A DNA stretch of 64,000 bases from Ancrocorticia populi (GTDB taxonomy: Bacteria; Actinomycetota; Actinomycetes; Actinomycetales; Actinomycetaceae). Positions 1 through 11,399 of the stretch are shown piece by piece. Within the stretch, counting starts at the first letter, position 1. The number at the start of each line of letters is the position of its first letter. Position numbers and translations under genes: made by a program. The notes under the pieces are model-generated. The model searched no databases. It was given only the letters and a program-made list of their open reading frames with translations, and had not been told where the DNA came from. The stretch covers positions 372,001-436,000 of the forward strand of contig NZ_QETB01000001.1 of NCBI RefSeq assembly GCF_003123745.1, in the 5' to 3' direction.

Positions 1-653
1 TCATCGCCGCGATCCAAGACAAGTTGGGCCTTAATCGTGTCCCCGCGACCCTCGTAGTGGGTGTCCCGATGGCAGTGGTTTCCCTGTTGCTTTTCCCCAC
101 CACAACGGGCATGAATCTCCTTGACATAACCGATGCCTTCGTTAACAACTTTGGGATCGTCGCGGTTGCGCTGGTTGCGACCGTGACGCTCTCGGCCGGC
201 TTTGGCGCCTTGCCCACCTTGCGGAACCACCTGAACCGCTCCAGCTCCTTCAAGGTAGGGCGCATCTGGCAGATGTTCGTGGGTGGAGTGGCCCCGATCG
301 TTCTGGGCTACATCCTCATCAACGAGATCCAGCGAACTGTCGCCGAAGGATACGGCGGCATGCCCGGCTGGTTCGTGAACGTATTCGGATGGGGCATGGT
401 GATCGCCCTGGTGGTCATGGCCTTCTTGCTGACATCGATTCCGTGGGGTGAGCGTTCAAATGTTCATGTCCTCGATTCGGATGGGGACCTCATACCGCCG
501 CCTATCTTGGATCGCCTCGTGGATCAAGGACGTTTCGGGCAGGTCAAGGCAGATCCAACTATTGCCGGCTACATACTTCCCGATCTGGATGAGCGGGCGG
601 TAGCCGCATCCTCGTCCACACCAGCCTCAACCGATAAGGAGGAACTGCGATGA
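1..653 (+). CDS. metP: Sodium:neurotransmitter-symporter family transporter (MetP-like), C-terminal part
   Basis: The gene runs in from the left edge; the reading frame is open from base 3. The visible part has several hydrophobic segments (around VPATLVVGVPMAVVSLLL and IVAVALVATVTLSAG) and ends in a soluble acidic tail. The N-terminal extension reads IAAIQDKLGLNRVPATL, which fits the NSS (SNF) family. The stop overlaps the start of a 57-residue hydrophobic protein of the MetS type by ATGA. In Corynebacterium glutamicum MetP and MetS together form a sodium-dependent methionine and alanine importer, so the same role is inferred here. The missing N-terminal half, with the sodium sites, cannot be checked. 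Confidence 0.85.
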   Translation, partial: IAAIQDKLGLNRVPATLVVGVPMAVVSLLLFPTTTGMNLLDITDAFVNNFGIVAVALVATVTLSAGFGALPTLRNHLNRSSSFKVGRIWQMFVGGVAPIVLGYILINEIQRTVAEGYGGMPGWFVNVFGWGMVIALVVMAFLLTSIPWGERSNVHVLDSDGDLIPPPILDRLVDQGRFGQVKADPTIAGYILPDLDERAVAASSSTPASTDKEELR

Positions 654-823
654 GCGGAGCCGCCATTGCCATGATGTTGGTTGCCATGGTTGTTATTTGG
701 GGTGGCATGATCGCCTCCGGCCTCTACCTGCGTGCCCACCCCGAGGGTTCGGTCCAGCTACTCGACGAATTTGGGCGGCCTGTTGATCATCCCATGCTGG
801 ACGTTGATCACCCGGAGTCTTAA
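650..823 (+). CDS. metS: MetS-like small subunit of methionine/alanine importer
   Basis: A 57-residue protein, MSGAAIAMMLVAMVVIWGGM at its N-terminus, with one membrane segment followed by a short polar tail (LRAHPEGS). It starts on the ATGA overlap with the transporter stop, and a purine-rich AAGGAGG sits about 8 nt upstream of the ATG. Size, single N-terminal helix and position directly after an NSS transporter match the MetS small subunit known from corynebacteria. It probably assembles with the transporter in the membrane. Identification rests on context and topology. Confidence 0.8.
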   Translation: MSGAAIAMMLVAMVVIWGGMIASGLYLRAHPEGSVQLLDEFGRPVDHPMLDVDHPES

Positions 824-832
824 CACGATTTC

Positions 833-860
833 TTGGGACGACGACGGATTTCTCCCGTCC
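833..860 (+). terminator. Possible weak terminator after metS
   Basis: Ten bases after the metS stop, GACGG and CCGTC can pair around a 7-nt loop, just after a GACGACGACG run. No T-tract follows, so this is a weak call. The rest of the 198-nt gap before dnaX holds a 14-bp perfect palindrome (971-984) and the dnaX -10 box, and no SRP RNA that I can recognise. Confidence 0.25.
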
Positions 861-970
861 GCACCCGCTTGCCGAGGTGGGGTTTACGTTAGGAGACGTC
901 GTTCCACCGAAAGACCTAAGATCCGCAGTTTTGACGCAATCTCTGGGAAAGCGTGGACAAGAGGGTAAGG

Positions 971-984
971 GGCTGTGCACAGCC
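971..984. promoter_or_regulatory. 14-bp perfect palindrome upstream of dnaX
   Basis: GGCTGTGCACAGCC is its own reverse complement. It is centred about 44 bp before the predicted dnaX start, just upstream of the -35 region, a usual place for a regulator site. No known operator is recognised. Confidence 0.3.
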
Positions 985-1009
985 GAACGCACTCGGTGGA
1001 CTTGGCACG

Positions 1010-1015
1010 TAGACT
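1010..1015 (+). promoter_or_regulatory. -10 box of dnaX (leaderless type)
   Basis: TAGACT ends 6 nt before the GTG at 1022, so transcription should begin at or next to the start codon. No Shine-Dalgarno sequence precedes any of the three in-frame starts (1016, 1022, 1028). The -35 region is not convincing. Confidence 0.5.
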
Positions 1016-1021
1016 GTGCCT

Positions 1022-3538
1022 GTGAGTATGGCACTGTATCGGCGTTACCGGCCCCAGAAGTTTCAAGATGTGATTGGCCAAGAGCAAGTCACTAAGCCCC
1101 TGATGGCTGCCCTGCGGGCTGGAAAAACTGCTCACGCCTATCTCTTTTCAGGTCCGCGTGGGTGTGGAAAGACAACATCTGCTCGCATTCTTGCGCGCTG
1201 TCTGAACTGTGTGGAGGCTCCTACGGATACCCCATGTGGGGTATGTGAATCGTGCCGCGAGCTTGCGGCTGAGGGCTCGGGTTCACTCGATGTGGTGGAG
1301 ATGGACGCCGCCAGCCATGGTGGAGTGGATGATGCTCGCGATCTCATTGAGCGGGCATCGTTCGCGCCTGCGCGTGACCGCTACAAGATCTTCATCATTG
1401 ACGAGGCCCACATGGTCTCGAATCAGGGTTTTAATGCGCTCCTCAAATTGGTGGAGGAACCTCCGGACCATATTAAGTTCATCTTTGCCACCACGGAGCC
1501 CGAAAAGGTTATCGGCACCATTCGGTCCCGTACCCATCACTACCCGTTCCGGCTCGTTCCTCCGGACGAACTGGAAGGTTACCTCGGGCAAATCTGTGCC
1601 GAGGAAGGCGTAGATGCGGGCGCTGGCGTTCTGCCGCTCGTGGTCCGCGCCGGTGGTGGGTCCGTACGTGACTCGCTCTCCGTGCTGGATCAGCTCATTG
1701 GCGGTTCGGAAGCCAATAGCCTCACGTACGAATCTGCGATTGCACTGCTTGGATTCACTGATGGCTCCTTGCTTGATGACTCAATCGGTGCCCTCGCCGC
1801 GCGCGATGGTGCCACGCTCTTCGCGGTGGTGGACCGCGTGATTCAGTCCGGTCACGATCCACGCCGGTTCGTGGAGGATCTCCTCCAGAGATTGCGGGAC
1901 ATCGTTGTGATTTCTCTTGCTGGGGAATCCGCGCATGATGTGCTGGTTTCCGTACCCGACGATCAGTACGAGCGGATGGTTCAGCAAGCCAACAATCTGG
2001 GAGCGGCCCGAGCTTCTCACAGCGCCGATCTGGTGAACGACGCGCTCACTCAGATGGCCGGGGCTACCTCCCCGAGGCTCCAGTTGGAACTCCTCTGTGC
2101 GCGCCTGCTTCTGCCGCCCACCGCGCAGGCCGATTCTAGTCAGCCCCGTACAGCCACTGCGGCAGGTGGGGCAAGTGGAGACGGGCCCCAGAGGCCCAAA
2201 CCCTCTAGGGCTACAGAACGCCCGGCTAGGCCGTCCTCTGCCACGCGCCCGGACGCACCGGCACCCAAGCAGCCAAACAACCCGAGTGTGCCCGGCCGTC
2301 AGATCAACGCGCAGTGGGCCGCCCCTGTTTCGCCCGCTTCCGGTGGAGAGAAGACGCCCGACAGAGATTTGACGCAAACCCGGGGTGAGGCCGCGGCTGA
2401 AGCTGAGAAGCCGGCGACACCTAAGGTGCCCACGCCCACCGCGTCAGAGCCACCAGCTGCACCCGAGCCAAGCTCCGGGGACGTCAGCATGATCAGGCAG
2501 CGCTGGAAGGAAATAGTTGCTGACGTACAGGCAACGTCGAAGTCCACCGCCGCCCTCATCCAGACGAATGCACAGGTGGGAGGCCTTGAGAACGGCGTGC
2601 TCACCCTGCTCTTCCAGACCCAGGGTCTTGCAACAACCTTTAACAACCGCGGGCATGGGCCGCGGGTTCAGGCCGCCCTTCATGAGGTCTTGGGCGTGGA
2701 CGCCACGGTGGAAGCCTCGGTAGGGGGCGATGGGAAAGGCCCAAAAGCGCAGGCCGTTCCGGCGGCCAGCCCCAGCAATCAGGCACCGGACCCAGTACCG
2801 TCGCACAAGCCGGTACCAACGCCTGATACATACGACGAGCCCGGAACATCCCGAGATTCCGGACCCTCACCTGATTCGGCGCCCGATCCTGTCCAAGCGC
2901 AGGAACCGGCGCTCCCGCGAAGGCTTTCATCCGTGCCGGATCCCGCTCCGGAACCAGAACAAGCCCCTGCAGCGGACTTGGATCCGGCAGGTGTACTTGC
3001 ACCGCTGCTCGATGGGCCAGTCCTTCAAGCAGTTTCCCCGAATGTGCCATCGGGCGATGAGCCTCCGTTCCCGCAGGATGAGCCTCCGCTGGACGAACCG
3101 TATCTGGACGAACCGCCTCTGGATGAACCGCCAGTGGCTGAGCCGGCTCTGGACGGACCAGCATCCGTTACCTCGGCCGAATCTGACGAGGTACCGTTCT
3201 ATGCTCAACAGATGCCTACGCCGCGAAGGCCCGAGGATATTGGCCCGGAGACGCCGGCAACTCCCAGCTTCTCGATTCCTCAGCGATCTCGGCCTCAGCC
3301 CAGCGCTGAGGAGAAGGCAACGCCTTCGATCGGTGATCGGATTAGAAGGATGCACGGCGGCAGCGCACAGAGCCCCGCTGAACCGCCCCCGCCTCCAGAA
3401 TATGATGAAGATCCGTACGATGAGGGAGTCTCCCCGGACGATCCAACGATCGCACAATCCAACGTGGTGGGAATTGAGGTTGTTCTGAGCACGTTCAAGG
3501 GAACAGTGATCGATGAACAGACCAGAAATGGAGAGTAG
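1022..3538 (+). CDS. dnaX: DNA polymerase III subunit gamma/tau
   Basis: Clamp-loader ATPase of the replisome. Beginning at GTG 1022 (chosen from the -10 spacing), the protein is 838 residues. It shows the N-terminal LYRRYRP signature, Walker A GPRGCGKT near residue 44, a zinc module with Cys 63, 72, 75 and 78, DEAH at 127-130, and the sensor-like TIRSRTH motif. The region after about residue 365 is long, Pro/Glu/Asp-rich and low in complexity, with only a short folded island around 490-570 (the tau-type domain ahead of the tail). A run of DEPP-type repeats lies at about 3059-3165. This tail is longer than in most DnaX proteins. recR follows 3 nt downstream, a common pairing. Confidence 0.95.
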   Translation: MSMALYRRYRPQKFQDVIGQEQVTKPLMAALRAGKTAHAYLFSGPRGCGKTTSARILARCLNCVEAPTDTPCGVCESCRELAAEGSGSLDVVEMDAASHGGVDDARDLIERASFAPARDRYKIFIIDEAHMVSNQGFNALLKLVEEPPDHIKFIFATTEPEKVIGTIRSRTHHYPFRLVPPDELEGYLGQICAEEGVDAGAGVLPLVVRAGGGSVRDSLSVLDQLIGGSEANSLTYESAIALLGFTDGSLLDDSIGALAARDGATLFAVVDRVIQSGHDPRRFVEDLLQRLRDIVVISLAGESAHDVLVSVPDDQYERMVQQANNLGAARASHSADLVNDALTQMAGATSPRLQLELLCARLLLPPTAQADSSQPRTATAAGGASGDGPQRPKPSRATERPARPSSATRPDAPAPKQPNNPSVPGRQINAQWAAPVSPASGGEKTPDRDLTQTRGEAAAEAEKPATPKVPTPTASEPPAAPEPSSGDVSMIRQRWKEIVADVQATSKSTAALIQTNAQVGGLENGVLTLLFQTQGLATTFNNRGHGPRVQAALHEVLGVDATVEASVGGDGKGPKAQAVPAASPSNQAPDPVPSHKPVPTPDTYDEPGTSRDSGPSPDSAPDPVQAQEPALPRRLSSVPDPAPEPEQAPAADLDPAGVLAPLLDGPVLQAVSPNVPSGDEPPFPQDEPPLDEPYLDEPPLDEPPVAEPALDGPASVTSAESDEVPFYAQQMPTPRRPEDIGPETPATPSFSIPQRSRPQPSAEEKATPSIGDRIRRMHGGSAQSPAEPPPPPEYDEDPYDEGVSPDDPTIAQSNVVGIEVVLSTFKGTVIDEQTRNGE

Positions 3539-3541
3539 TTA

Positions 3542-4165
3542 ATGGCGGGCGTTTACGATGGAGCCGTTCAAGAACTCATTGACGAACTGGGTAGGCTCCC
3601 CGGCATCGGCCCCAAGGGCGCCCAGCGAATTGCCTTCCATCTGCTCGAGCAAGATTCGTCAGAGGTTGATGCCCTCGTGGGTGCGATCCAACATGTGAAG
3701 CAACGGGTTCACTTCTGTGAGATCTGCGGAAACGTGACGGAATCCAACGTGTGCTCGATCTGTAGCGATGCCCGCCGCCTCGATTCTGTGATCTGCGTGG
3801 TGGAGGAGGCTAAAGATATCGTGGCGATCGAGCGTACCCGCGAATACCGCGGCCGCTACCACGTATTGGGCGGTTCAATTAACCCGATTCAGGGAGTTGG
3901 CCCGGACGATCTGCGTATCCGCGAGCTCCTGACCCGTTTGCAGGATGGCAAGGTCACCGAAGTTATTCTGGCAACCGATCCGAACATTGAGGGGGAGGCA
4001 ACTGCCGCCTATCTTATCCGTCTCCTCATTCCGATCGGTGTCTCTGTCTCCCGATTGGCTTCCGGCCTGCCCGTGGGTGGCGACCTGGAGTATGCGGACG
4101 AAATCACACTCTCGAGGGCGTTCGAGGGACGGCAACGCGTTCATACTGCGACAGCCGCAAATTAG
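3542..4165 (+). CDS. recR: Recombination mediator protein RecR
   Basis: A 207-residue protein of normal RecR length. It has the N-terminal helix-hairpin-helix ([17 protein letters not shown]), a Cys4 zinc finger (Cys 59, 62, 71 and 74) and a Toprim domain with [12 protein letters not shown] and [12 protein letters not shown]. RecR works with RecO and RecF to load RecA on gapped DNA. The ATG lies 3 nt after the dnaX stop, so the two genes are almost certainly cotranscribed. Confidence 0.95.
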   Translation: MAGVYDGAVQELIDELGRLPGIGPKGAQRIAFHLLEQDSSEVDALVGAIQHVKQRVHFCEICGNVTESNVCSICSDARRLDSVICVVEEAKDIVAIERTREYRGRYHVLGGSINPIQGVGPDDLRIRELLTRLQDGKVTEVILATDPNIEGEATAAYLIRLLIPIGVSVSRLASGLPVGGDLEYADEITLSRAFEGRQRVHTATAAN

Positions 4166-4256
4166 GCCTGCTGTCTCATGTCCACGCTGCGATACGTCCC
4201 AAAGCGTGAGCAATTGCGGCGGTTACGATAGGCGAGTCGATTAAAAGGAGCAACCT

Positions 4257-6565
<2,309 letters not shown>

Positions 6566-6582
6566 TCTATTGCTAGATGAGT

Positions 6583-6619
6583 AAGGGCCCCAGTTCATTC
6601 TGAATGAACTGGGGCCCTT
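6583..6619. terminator. Bidirectional terminator between asd and the DUF4032 gene
   Basis: AAGGGCCCCAGTTCATTC and its exact reverse complement face each other with a single base between them, giving about 16 paired bases in practice. It lies between two convergent genes. A run of A bases at 6632-6636 gives no clear T-tract on the plus strand, so termination is inferred from the stem and its position. Confidence 0.75.
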
Positions 6620-6636
6620 CGTCGTCGTCCTAAAAA

Positions 6637-7914
6637 CTATACAAAGTAGCCCGCCATTCCGGACATATCGGAAGTGTCTGGGCCCAGAACTTCCTCCGCG
6701 GCTTTTCCGATGAAAGACTGCTCATCGGGCTTATTGCGCAGGACGTTTTCGATGAAGGACGCAATCACCTGATCACTCGGAATGTCGTAGCCCGCGTTTT
6801 CGGCCATGTACCAGCGGTGCTCCAGAAGCTGATGGAAGATCTCAGCTGGCTCTAGCTTCCCTCGAAGCTCGCGGGGAATCGCGTTGATCGCGGGCTGGTA
6901 CACGTGGGTCATCCACTCGTGCGCGGCGATGGACTGAGGCGTGCTGGATTTGAAGTGCGTGGCGCGATACTGTTCGATATCGTTCATCATGCGCCGCGCC
7001 TGATTCTCCTCAACGTCCATGCCTGTAAGCCGCATGATCTTGCGGGAGAAGTGGCCCGCATCCACCACCTTGGGCTGGATCGAAACCTGAGTGCCGCCCT
7101 TATCCCGAGACATCGAGAGTTCACCTACCTCAAAGCCTAGATCGTTGAGGCGGCGTATGCGCTCGGCGATCTTCCACGTCTCGTTGGCAGAATATGTGGT
7201 GGTTTGCGTCAGGTCTGCCCAGAGTTCGTTGTACCGCTGAACGAAGGTATCGCCAACTTCAATGGCATCCACATCCATCTGGAGAATTTCCCCGGCCTGA
7301 AGGTCCATGAGCTCGCCAATGATGTTCGTGCGCGCCACATCGATATCGTATTCTCGCTTGCCAGTTGTCAGGCTCGGATAGAGTTCGCCGGTCTCCGCGT
7401 CCACAAGATAGGCCGCGAATTCGCCGGCATCCCGGCGGAAAAGAGTGTTGGATAGCGAAACATCGCCCCAGTAGAAGCCGAGCAGGTGTAGGCGCACCAT
7501 CAGCACCGAGAGTGCATCGATGAGCCGCCGCACGGAGTCCTGACGCTGATGCTGGCCGAAGATCGCGCGGTAGGGGAGTGAGAAGACCAGATGTTCGGTC
7601 ACCAACGCATCACTCAGCGGTTCGCCATCCGCCGTGCTGCGTCCCGTCACTACCGCAACTGGCTCAACGGCCGGGGCGTCGTGACGCCCGAGGTCGCGCA
7701 GCATCTCGTATTCCCTGTACGCCACACGCTCGCCGATTTCCTTAACCGCGATGATGCGTTCACCCAGATACACGAAACGCACCGTATGGCGGGATATGCC
7801 GCGGGGAAGCGCGGCAATGATGTCCTCTGGCCACTCCGCAATCGGCGTATCCCACGGCAGATCGAATAGGCCAGGATCCACCTGTGCTGCCATGATTTGG
7901 AGAGACGGATTCAT
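6637..7914 (-). CDS. DUF4032 protein with LPS-kinase/RIO-like N-terminal half
   Basis: A 425-residue protein. The N-terminal part looks like a degenerate small-molecule or protein kinase fold: VRFVYLGERIIAVKEIGERVAYREYEML (possible nucleotide lysine), LHLLGFYWGDVSLSNTLFRRDAG (HxD-loop equivalent, here GDVSLSNT) and YLVDAETGE (the metal-binding position). The C-terminal half is the DUF4032 domain found across Actinobacteria. The substrate is unknown. AAAGGCG stands just upstream of the ATG. The gene is transcribed alone and converges with asd. Confidence 0.8.
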   Translation of the reverse strand: MNPSLQIMAAQVDPGLFDLPWDTPIAEWPEDIIAALPRGISRHTVRFVYLGERIIAVKEIGERVAYREYEMLRDLGRHDAPAVEPVAVVTGRSTADGEPLSDALVTEHLVFSLPYRAIFGQHQRQDSVRRLIDALSVLMVRLHLLGFYWGDVSLSNTLFRRDAGEFAAYLVDAETGELYPSLTTGKREYDIDVARTNIIGELMDLQAGEILQMDVDAIEVGDTFVQRYNELWADLTQTTTYSANETWKIAERIRRLNDLGFEVGELSMSRDKGGTQVSIQPKVVDAGHFSRKIMRLTGMDVEENQARRMMNDIEQYRATHFKSSTPQSIAAHEWMTHVYQPAINAIPRELRGKLEPAEIFHQLLEHRWYMAENAGYDIPSDQVIASFIENVLRNKPDEQSFIGKAAEEVLGPDTSDMSGMAGYFV

Positions 7915-8090
7915 GTGGCGCCTTTCTTTTCAGTACGCGGACTTCTTTAGGGCCAGCTTAGGGAGTGAGCACGGTTTGGGATTGAGGGGCCACGGCGAAT
8001 GGCTCCAACGCACCCTTCCAACCATCCCTTGGGCGCACGCCCTGTGGCCTCGTACATTCTAGCGGTGTCTATGAGGGCCGTGGAAACACG

Positions 8091-8125
8091 AAAAAGGTGG
8101 CGAGAGGATTCCTCCTCCCGCCACC
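8091..8125 (-). terminator. Rho-independent terminator of the ABC ATPase gene
   Basis: On the minus strand GGTGGCG and CGCCACC pair, with GAGGA and TCCTC pairing inside, followed by a T-run (AAAAA at 8091-8095 on the plus strand). It lies 16 nt after the stop of the gene ending at 8141. Confidence 0.85.
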
Positions 8126-8140
8126 CATCGTTAGGTCTGA

Positions 8141-9268
8141 CTAGCTGTTCAGGCGCTCGCCGGTGGCGGCGGAGAAGTAGTGAACAGTTCCGTTGTCAGG
8201 GGTCAGGTTGATGACATCGCCCGGCTGCGGCACAACGTGGGGCTCGATGCGGACGGTGCAATCGGATGCGCCATCGCCGGAACCGAAGGTCTCGGTTTCC
8301 TCATCGGAGCCGTCAACGCGGCCGTACACGTAGGCGTCAGATCCGAGGTGCTCCACGAAGTCCACCTTGAGTGGAATGTTGGAGGCGCCTGCGGCCGATG
8401 CCCACTCGAGGGCCTCGGGGCGGAAGCCCACCATGATCTGGCCGTTGTCCTCAGCAGTGATCTGCTTGGCAACGTCATCGGGGAGAACCAGCTTTGCTTC
8501 ACCGAAGGTAGCGGTGTTGCCCGATACCTTCCACTTGCCGAGGTTCATGGCCGGGGAGCCGATGAAGCCGGCAACGAAGGAGTTGGCCGGGGACTTGTAC
8601 ATTTCGTCAGGGGTGCCAACCTGCTGCAGGAGGCCGTCCTTGAGAACTGCGATGCGATCGCCCATGGTCAGAGCCTCGGTCTGATCGTGCGTCACGTACA
8701 CGGTGGTGATGCCGAGGCGGCGCTGCAGAGAGGCGATCTGGGTGCGGGTCTGAACACGGAGCTTGGCATCGAGGTTGGAGAGCGGCTCGTCCATAAGGAA
8801 CACCTGCGGCTCACGAACAATAGCGCGGCCCATGGCAACGCGCTGACGCTGACCACCGGAGAGAGCCTTGGGCTTGCGGTCTAGGTAGGGCTCCAGATCT
8901 AGGATCTTGGCGGCCTCTTCAACGCGGCGGCGGATCTCATCCTTGGGTTCGCCAGCGATCTTGAGGGCGAAGCCCATGTTGTCCGCCACGGTCATGTGGG
9001 GGTACAGAGCGTAGTTCTGGAACACCATCGCGATGTCGCGATCCTTCGGCGAAACGTCGGTGACATCCCGATCGCCGATGAAGATGCGTCCGGAATTCAC
9101 TTCCTCAAGACCGGCGAGCATACGCAGCGATGTGGACTTTCCGCAGCCGGACGGGCCAACGAGTACGAGGAATTCACCATCTTTGATTTCCAATGAGAAA
9201 TCATCAACAGCTGGGGTATCTGAACCCGGGTAAACACGGGTTGCTTGTTCAAACGTTACGGTAGCCAT
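8141..9268 (-). CDS. ugpC: Sugar ABC transporter ATP-binding protein (UgpC/MsiK type)
   Basis: A 375-residue ATPase of carbohydrate importers. It has Walker A GPSGCGKST (residues 38-46), a Q-loop (MVFQNYALYPHMTV), the signature LSGGQRQRVAMGRA, Walker B VFLMDEPLSNLD, and a C-terminal MalK-type regulatory domain. No permease or binding-protein gene lies nearby, so it probably serves several importers, as MsiK does in streptomycetes. AAGGGA precedes the ATG by 9 nt. The mRNA leader is about 85 nt and contains an inverted repeat. Confidence 0.92.
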   Translation of the reverse strand: MATVTFEQATRVYPGSDTPAVDDFSLEIKDGEFLVLVGPSGCGKSTSLRMLAGLEEVNSGRIFIGDRDVTDVSPKDRDIAMVFQNYALYPHMTVADNMGFALKIAGEPKDEIRRRVEEAAKILDLEPYLDRKPKALSGGQRQRVAMGRAIVREPQVFLMDEPLSNLDAKLRVQTRTQIASLQRRLGITTVYVTHDQTEALTMGDRIAVLKDGLLQQVGTPDEMYKSPANSFVAGFIGSPAMNLGKWKVSGNTATFGEAKLVLPDDVAKQITAEDNGQIMVGFRPEALEWASAAGASNIPLKVDFVEHLGSDAYVYGRVDGSDEETETFGSGDGASDCTVRIEPHVVPQPGDVINLTPDNGTVHYFSAATGERLNS

Positions 9269-9285
9269 GATTCATGGTCCCTTCA

Positions 9286-9303
9286 CCGGCAGGTACGTGC
9301 CGG
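9286..9303. repeat. Inverted repeat in the ABC ATPase leader
   Basis: CCGGCA and TGCCGG are separated by 6 nt. The repeat lies 18 nt upstream of the gene's start and inside the predicted transcript, so it could be an RNA hairpin or an operator. Confidence 0.35.
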
Positions 9304-9333
9304 ACGATCCGAGTGAAAGGTGCCGAGTACGGT

Positions 9334-9387
9334 GTGTCCGCTCTGACACGGTCCATCATTTTTAATGAACCGAGATTATTTTGTCAC
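9334..9387 (-). promoter_or_regulatory. Promoter and operator-like repeat of the ABC ATPase gene
   Basis: On the minus strand a -35 box GTGACA (9382-9387) and a -10 box TAAAAA (9359-9364) are 17 bp apart. Just downstream, GTGTC and GACAC form an inverted repeat (9334-9349) over the expected transcription start, where a repressor could act. The remaining 313-nt gap up to the kinase gene shows only that gene's own -10 box. Confidence 0.5.
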
Positions 9388-9569
9388 GTCCTGAAGTAAA
9401 GTGCCAACTTAGTGTCGGATATCACGCTGCCTGAGCCCGGGATTGTGTCAACTCTCTGGCCGTTCCCGTCATCCCAATACCAGTTATCCCGCCAGCTTTG
9501 GCTGTGCGCACCTTGGGCTCTAATGCGATATTCGCGCCACACCCACGAGCCAAGGTGGGAGGCTCACGG

Positions 9570-9575
9570 TACGGT
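9570..9575 (+). promoter_or_regulatory. -10 box of the Ser/Thr kinase gene (leaderless type)
   Basis: TACGGT ends exactly 6 nt before the GTG at 9582, and no Shine-Dalgarno sequence is present, so the mRNA probably starts at the start codon. Confidence 0.5.
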
Positions 9576-9581
9576 TGAAGG

Positions 9582-11318
9582 GTGAGTGAGCGACGCGCAG
9601 AGATTGGCGGCTATGAAATTGTCCGCAGGATCGGGTACGGCGGCATGTCTACGGTATACGAGGCAAGCGACGCCGAGGGGCATCGTGTTGCCCTCAAACT
9701 CCTCCATCCGCACGTTGCCGATTCAAACAATGGGCGCGAGCGCATGCGCCGCGAGTTCCGCATGCTCCGCAAGGTTAAGGGCCCGTACGTGGCCGAGGTG
9801 CTGGATATTGAGACGGACGATGAGGATGCCTTCATCGTTACCCAACTCATCGATGGCCCTACCCTCGAGGACGATGTTGCTACCGGCGGCATCTACACCG
9901 AAGGCGATCTGACTACCCTGGCTCAGAACCTCCGCAACGCTGTGACGTCGATTCACGGCGCCGGCGTTTTGCACCGGGATATCAAGCCGTCCAACGTGAT
10001 GATGAAGCGCGGCAAGCCGGTTCTGATCGATTTCGGGATCGCCCAGCTTGGCGATGATCCGCGGATCACCCAACAGGGTTCGATCGCGCAGTCCCCGGGC
10101 TACACCGATCCTCAGGTTTTGCGAGGGGCCGAACCGTCCGAGAGTGCAGATTGGTGGTCGCTCGCCGCTGTTCTGGCATACGCCGCCACCGGTTACCCGC
10201 CATTTGGCTCCGACGGCACCATCGCCATCACGAACCGCGTACTGAAGGGGGAGATGAACCTGCCGGGGCTCTCTCCCGGGTTACGCCGCACGTTCGAGAG
10301 AGCCCTTTCGCCCGATCTCGCTTCCCGTATTACGTTTGATCAGCTAGTTGAGGGTACTGAGATTGCCGAGGGCGACGTTTCCGACGACGAGTCCTCTCCC
10401 GCAGTCGTTCCTGGCGCAGTGATGCCCGGCCAACCGGCAGGCGCCACAGAGGTGATTGATGGGCAGCAGACCGCCGCGGAACAGACCGGTGCTAGCCAAC
10501 CTGCTGGGGCTACAGAGGTTGTGGCCGGTGGCGCTGACGCTCGGCCTGCGGGCGCCACTGAGGTGCTGTCCGATCGGGCGATTCCCGAGGCCAGCGATGG
10601 CGCCCGAACTCAGGTCTTCCAGCAACCTGTATCGCAGCCGTATCAAGAGCCTTACCAGCAAGTACAACCTCAGCCGTATCAGCAGCAACCGCAGCCCTAT
10701 TATGGACAGCCCGGGTCTCAGCAATATCCTCCCGAGGTCCCGGCTTGGATGCGGCCACCCGAGCGCGCGCGGCTCATTGTTTGCCTTATCGGCGTTGCAC
10801 TCACGCTGTTTTCTACCGCGTTGCCCGTGGTGTTTCTCCTCATTTTCTGTGGGCTTAGCATCGTGGCGGCCGTGGTAGGCGTGAGTTTCGAGAGCTTGAA
10901 TCGCCGGCGCTTAGAGAAGGGTGGGCGGTTCTCTGGCGAGGGCGGCTGGGTGGCTCTCCGCATGCCGTGGTTCTGTTTTAAGGCACTGTTCTCGCAGCTC
11001 TTCGGCTTCTTCCTAGGAGCTTTGTTCGGCATACTCGCGATCTGGCTGTTATCGATGGTGGATATACTCGATCCCCGGCTCAACGTTGGTATCGGTGCTG
11101 CGATCGCTATCTGCACCTCGTGGTTTATGGCAACCAATCGTCTTGGCCGGGAAGGTGCTCGAAGGATTGTGAAGGCCGTTGCGCCGTCTGGCGGTTATCG
11201 GGCGCTCTGGGTGGTCGTGTGGCTTGCCCTGGTGTTCATAGCAGTTGTTGTGGCGAACGGGAGTGGTGCGCCCGATTGGTACCCGATGTCCAGCCCATTC
11301 TTCTATGACGTGGCGTAG
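9582..11318 (+). CDS. Membrane-associated serine/threonine protein kinase
   Basis: Hanks-type kinase of 578 residues. The glycine loop is GYGGMSTVYEA, the ATP lysine is Lys 39, the catalytic loop HRDIKPSN is at 131-138 and DFG at 150-152. The kinase domain ends near 270. It is followed by a linker with three PAGATEV repeats and a TQVF end, then a Gln/Pro/Tyr-rich stretch and a C-terminal region with about four membrane segments. Threonines in the repeats resemble phospho-acceptor or FHA-docking sites (inference). No PASTA domains are present, so this is not PknB. The leaderless GTG start follows from TACGGT-N6. Confidence 0.92.
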   Translation: MSERRAEIGGYEIVRRIGYGGMSTVYEASDAEGHRVALKLLHPHVADSNNGRERMRREFRMLRKVKGPYVAEVLDIETDDEDAFIVTQLIDGPTLEDDVATGGIYTEGDLTTLAQNLRNAVTSIHGAGVLHRDIKPSNVMMKRGKPVLIDFGIAQLGDDPRITQQGSIAQSPGYTDPQVLRGAEPSESADWWSLAAVLAYAATGYPPFGSDGTIAITNRVLKGEMNLPGLSPGLRRTFERALSPDLASRITFDQLVEGTEIAEGDVSDDESSPAVVPGAVMPGQPAGATEVIDGQQTAAEQTGASQPAGATEVVAGGADARPAGATEVLSDRAIPEASDGARTQVFQQPVSQPYQEPYQQVQPQPYQQQPQPYYGQPGSQQYPPEVPAWMRPPERARLIVCLIGVALTLFSTALPVVFLLIFCGLSIVAAVVGVSFESLNRRRLEKGGRFSGEGGWVALRMPWFCFKALFSQLFGFFLGALFGILAIWLLSMVDILDPRLNVGIGAAIAICTSWFMATNRLGREGARRIVKAVAPSGGYRALWVVVWLALVFIAVVVANGSGAPDWYPMSSPFFYDVA

Positions 11319-11399
11319 TCCATCGTCAGTGCAGCGTCTTACACGGTAAGGTGATTGAGCCGAAGTTTTCGGTCTTCAGTACTTCTCAAGGAACTAGTT

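Noticed and set aside
824-1009. 4.5S/SRP RNA expected upstream of dnaX in some actinobacteria
   Set aside because: The conserved SRP apical sequence (GGAAGCA-type loop and its stem) is not seen on either strand.
8180-8884. 234-residue open frame antisense to the ABC ATPase
   Set aside because: Lies completely inside a clear ATPase gene and has no family features.
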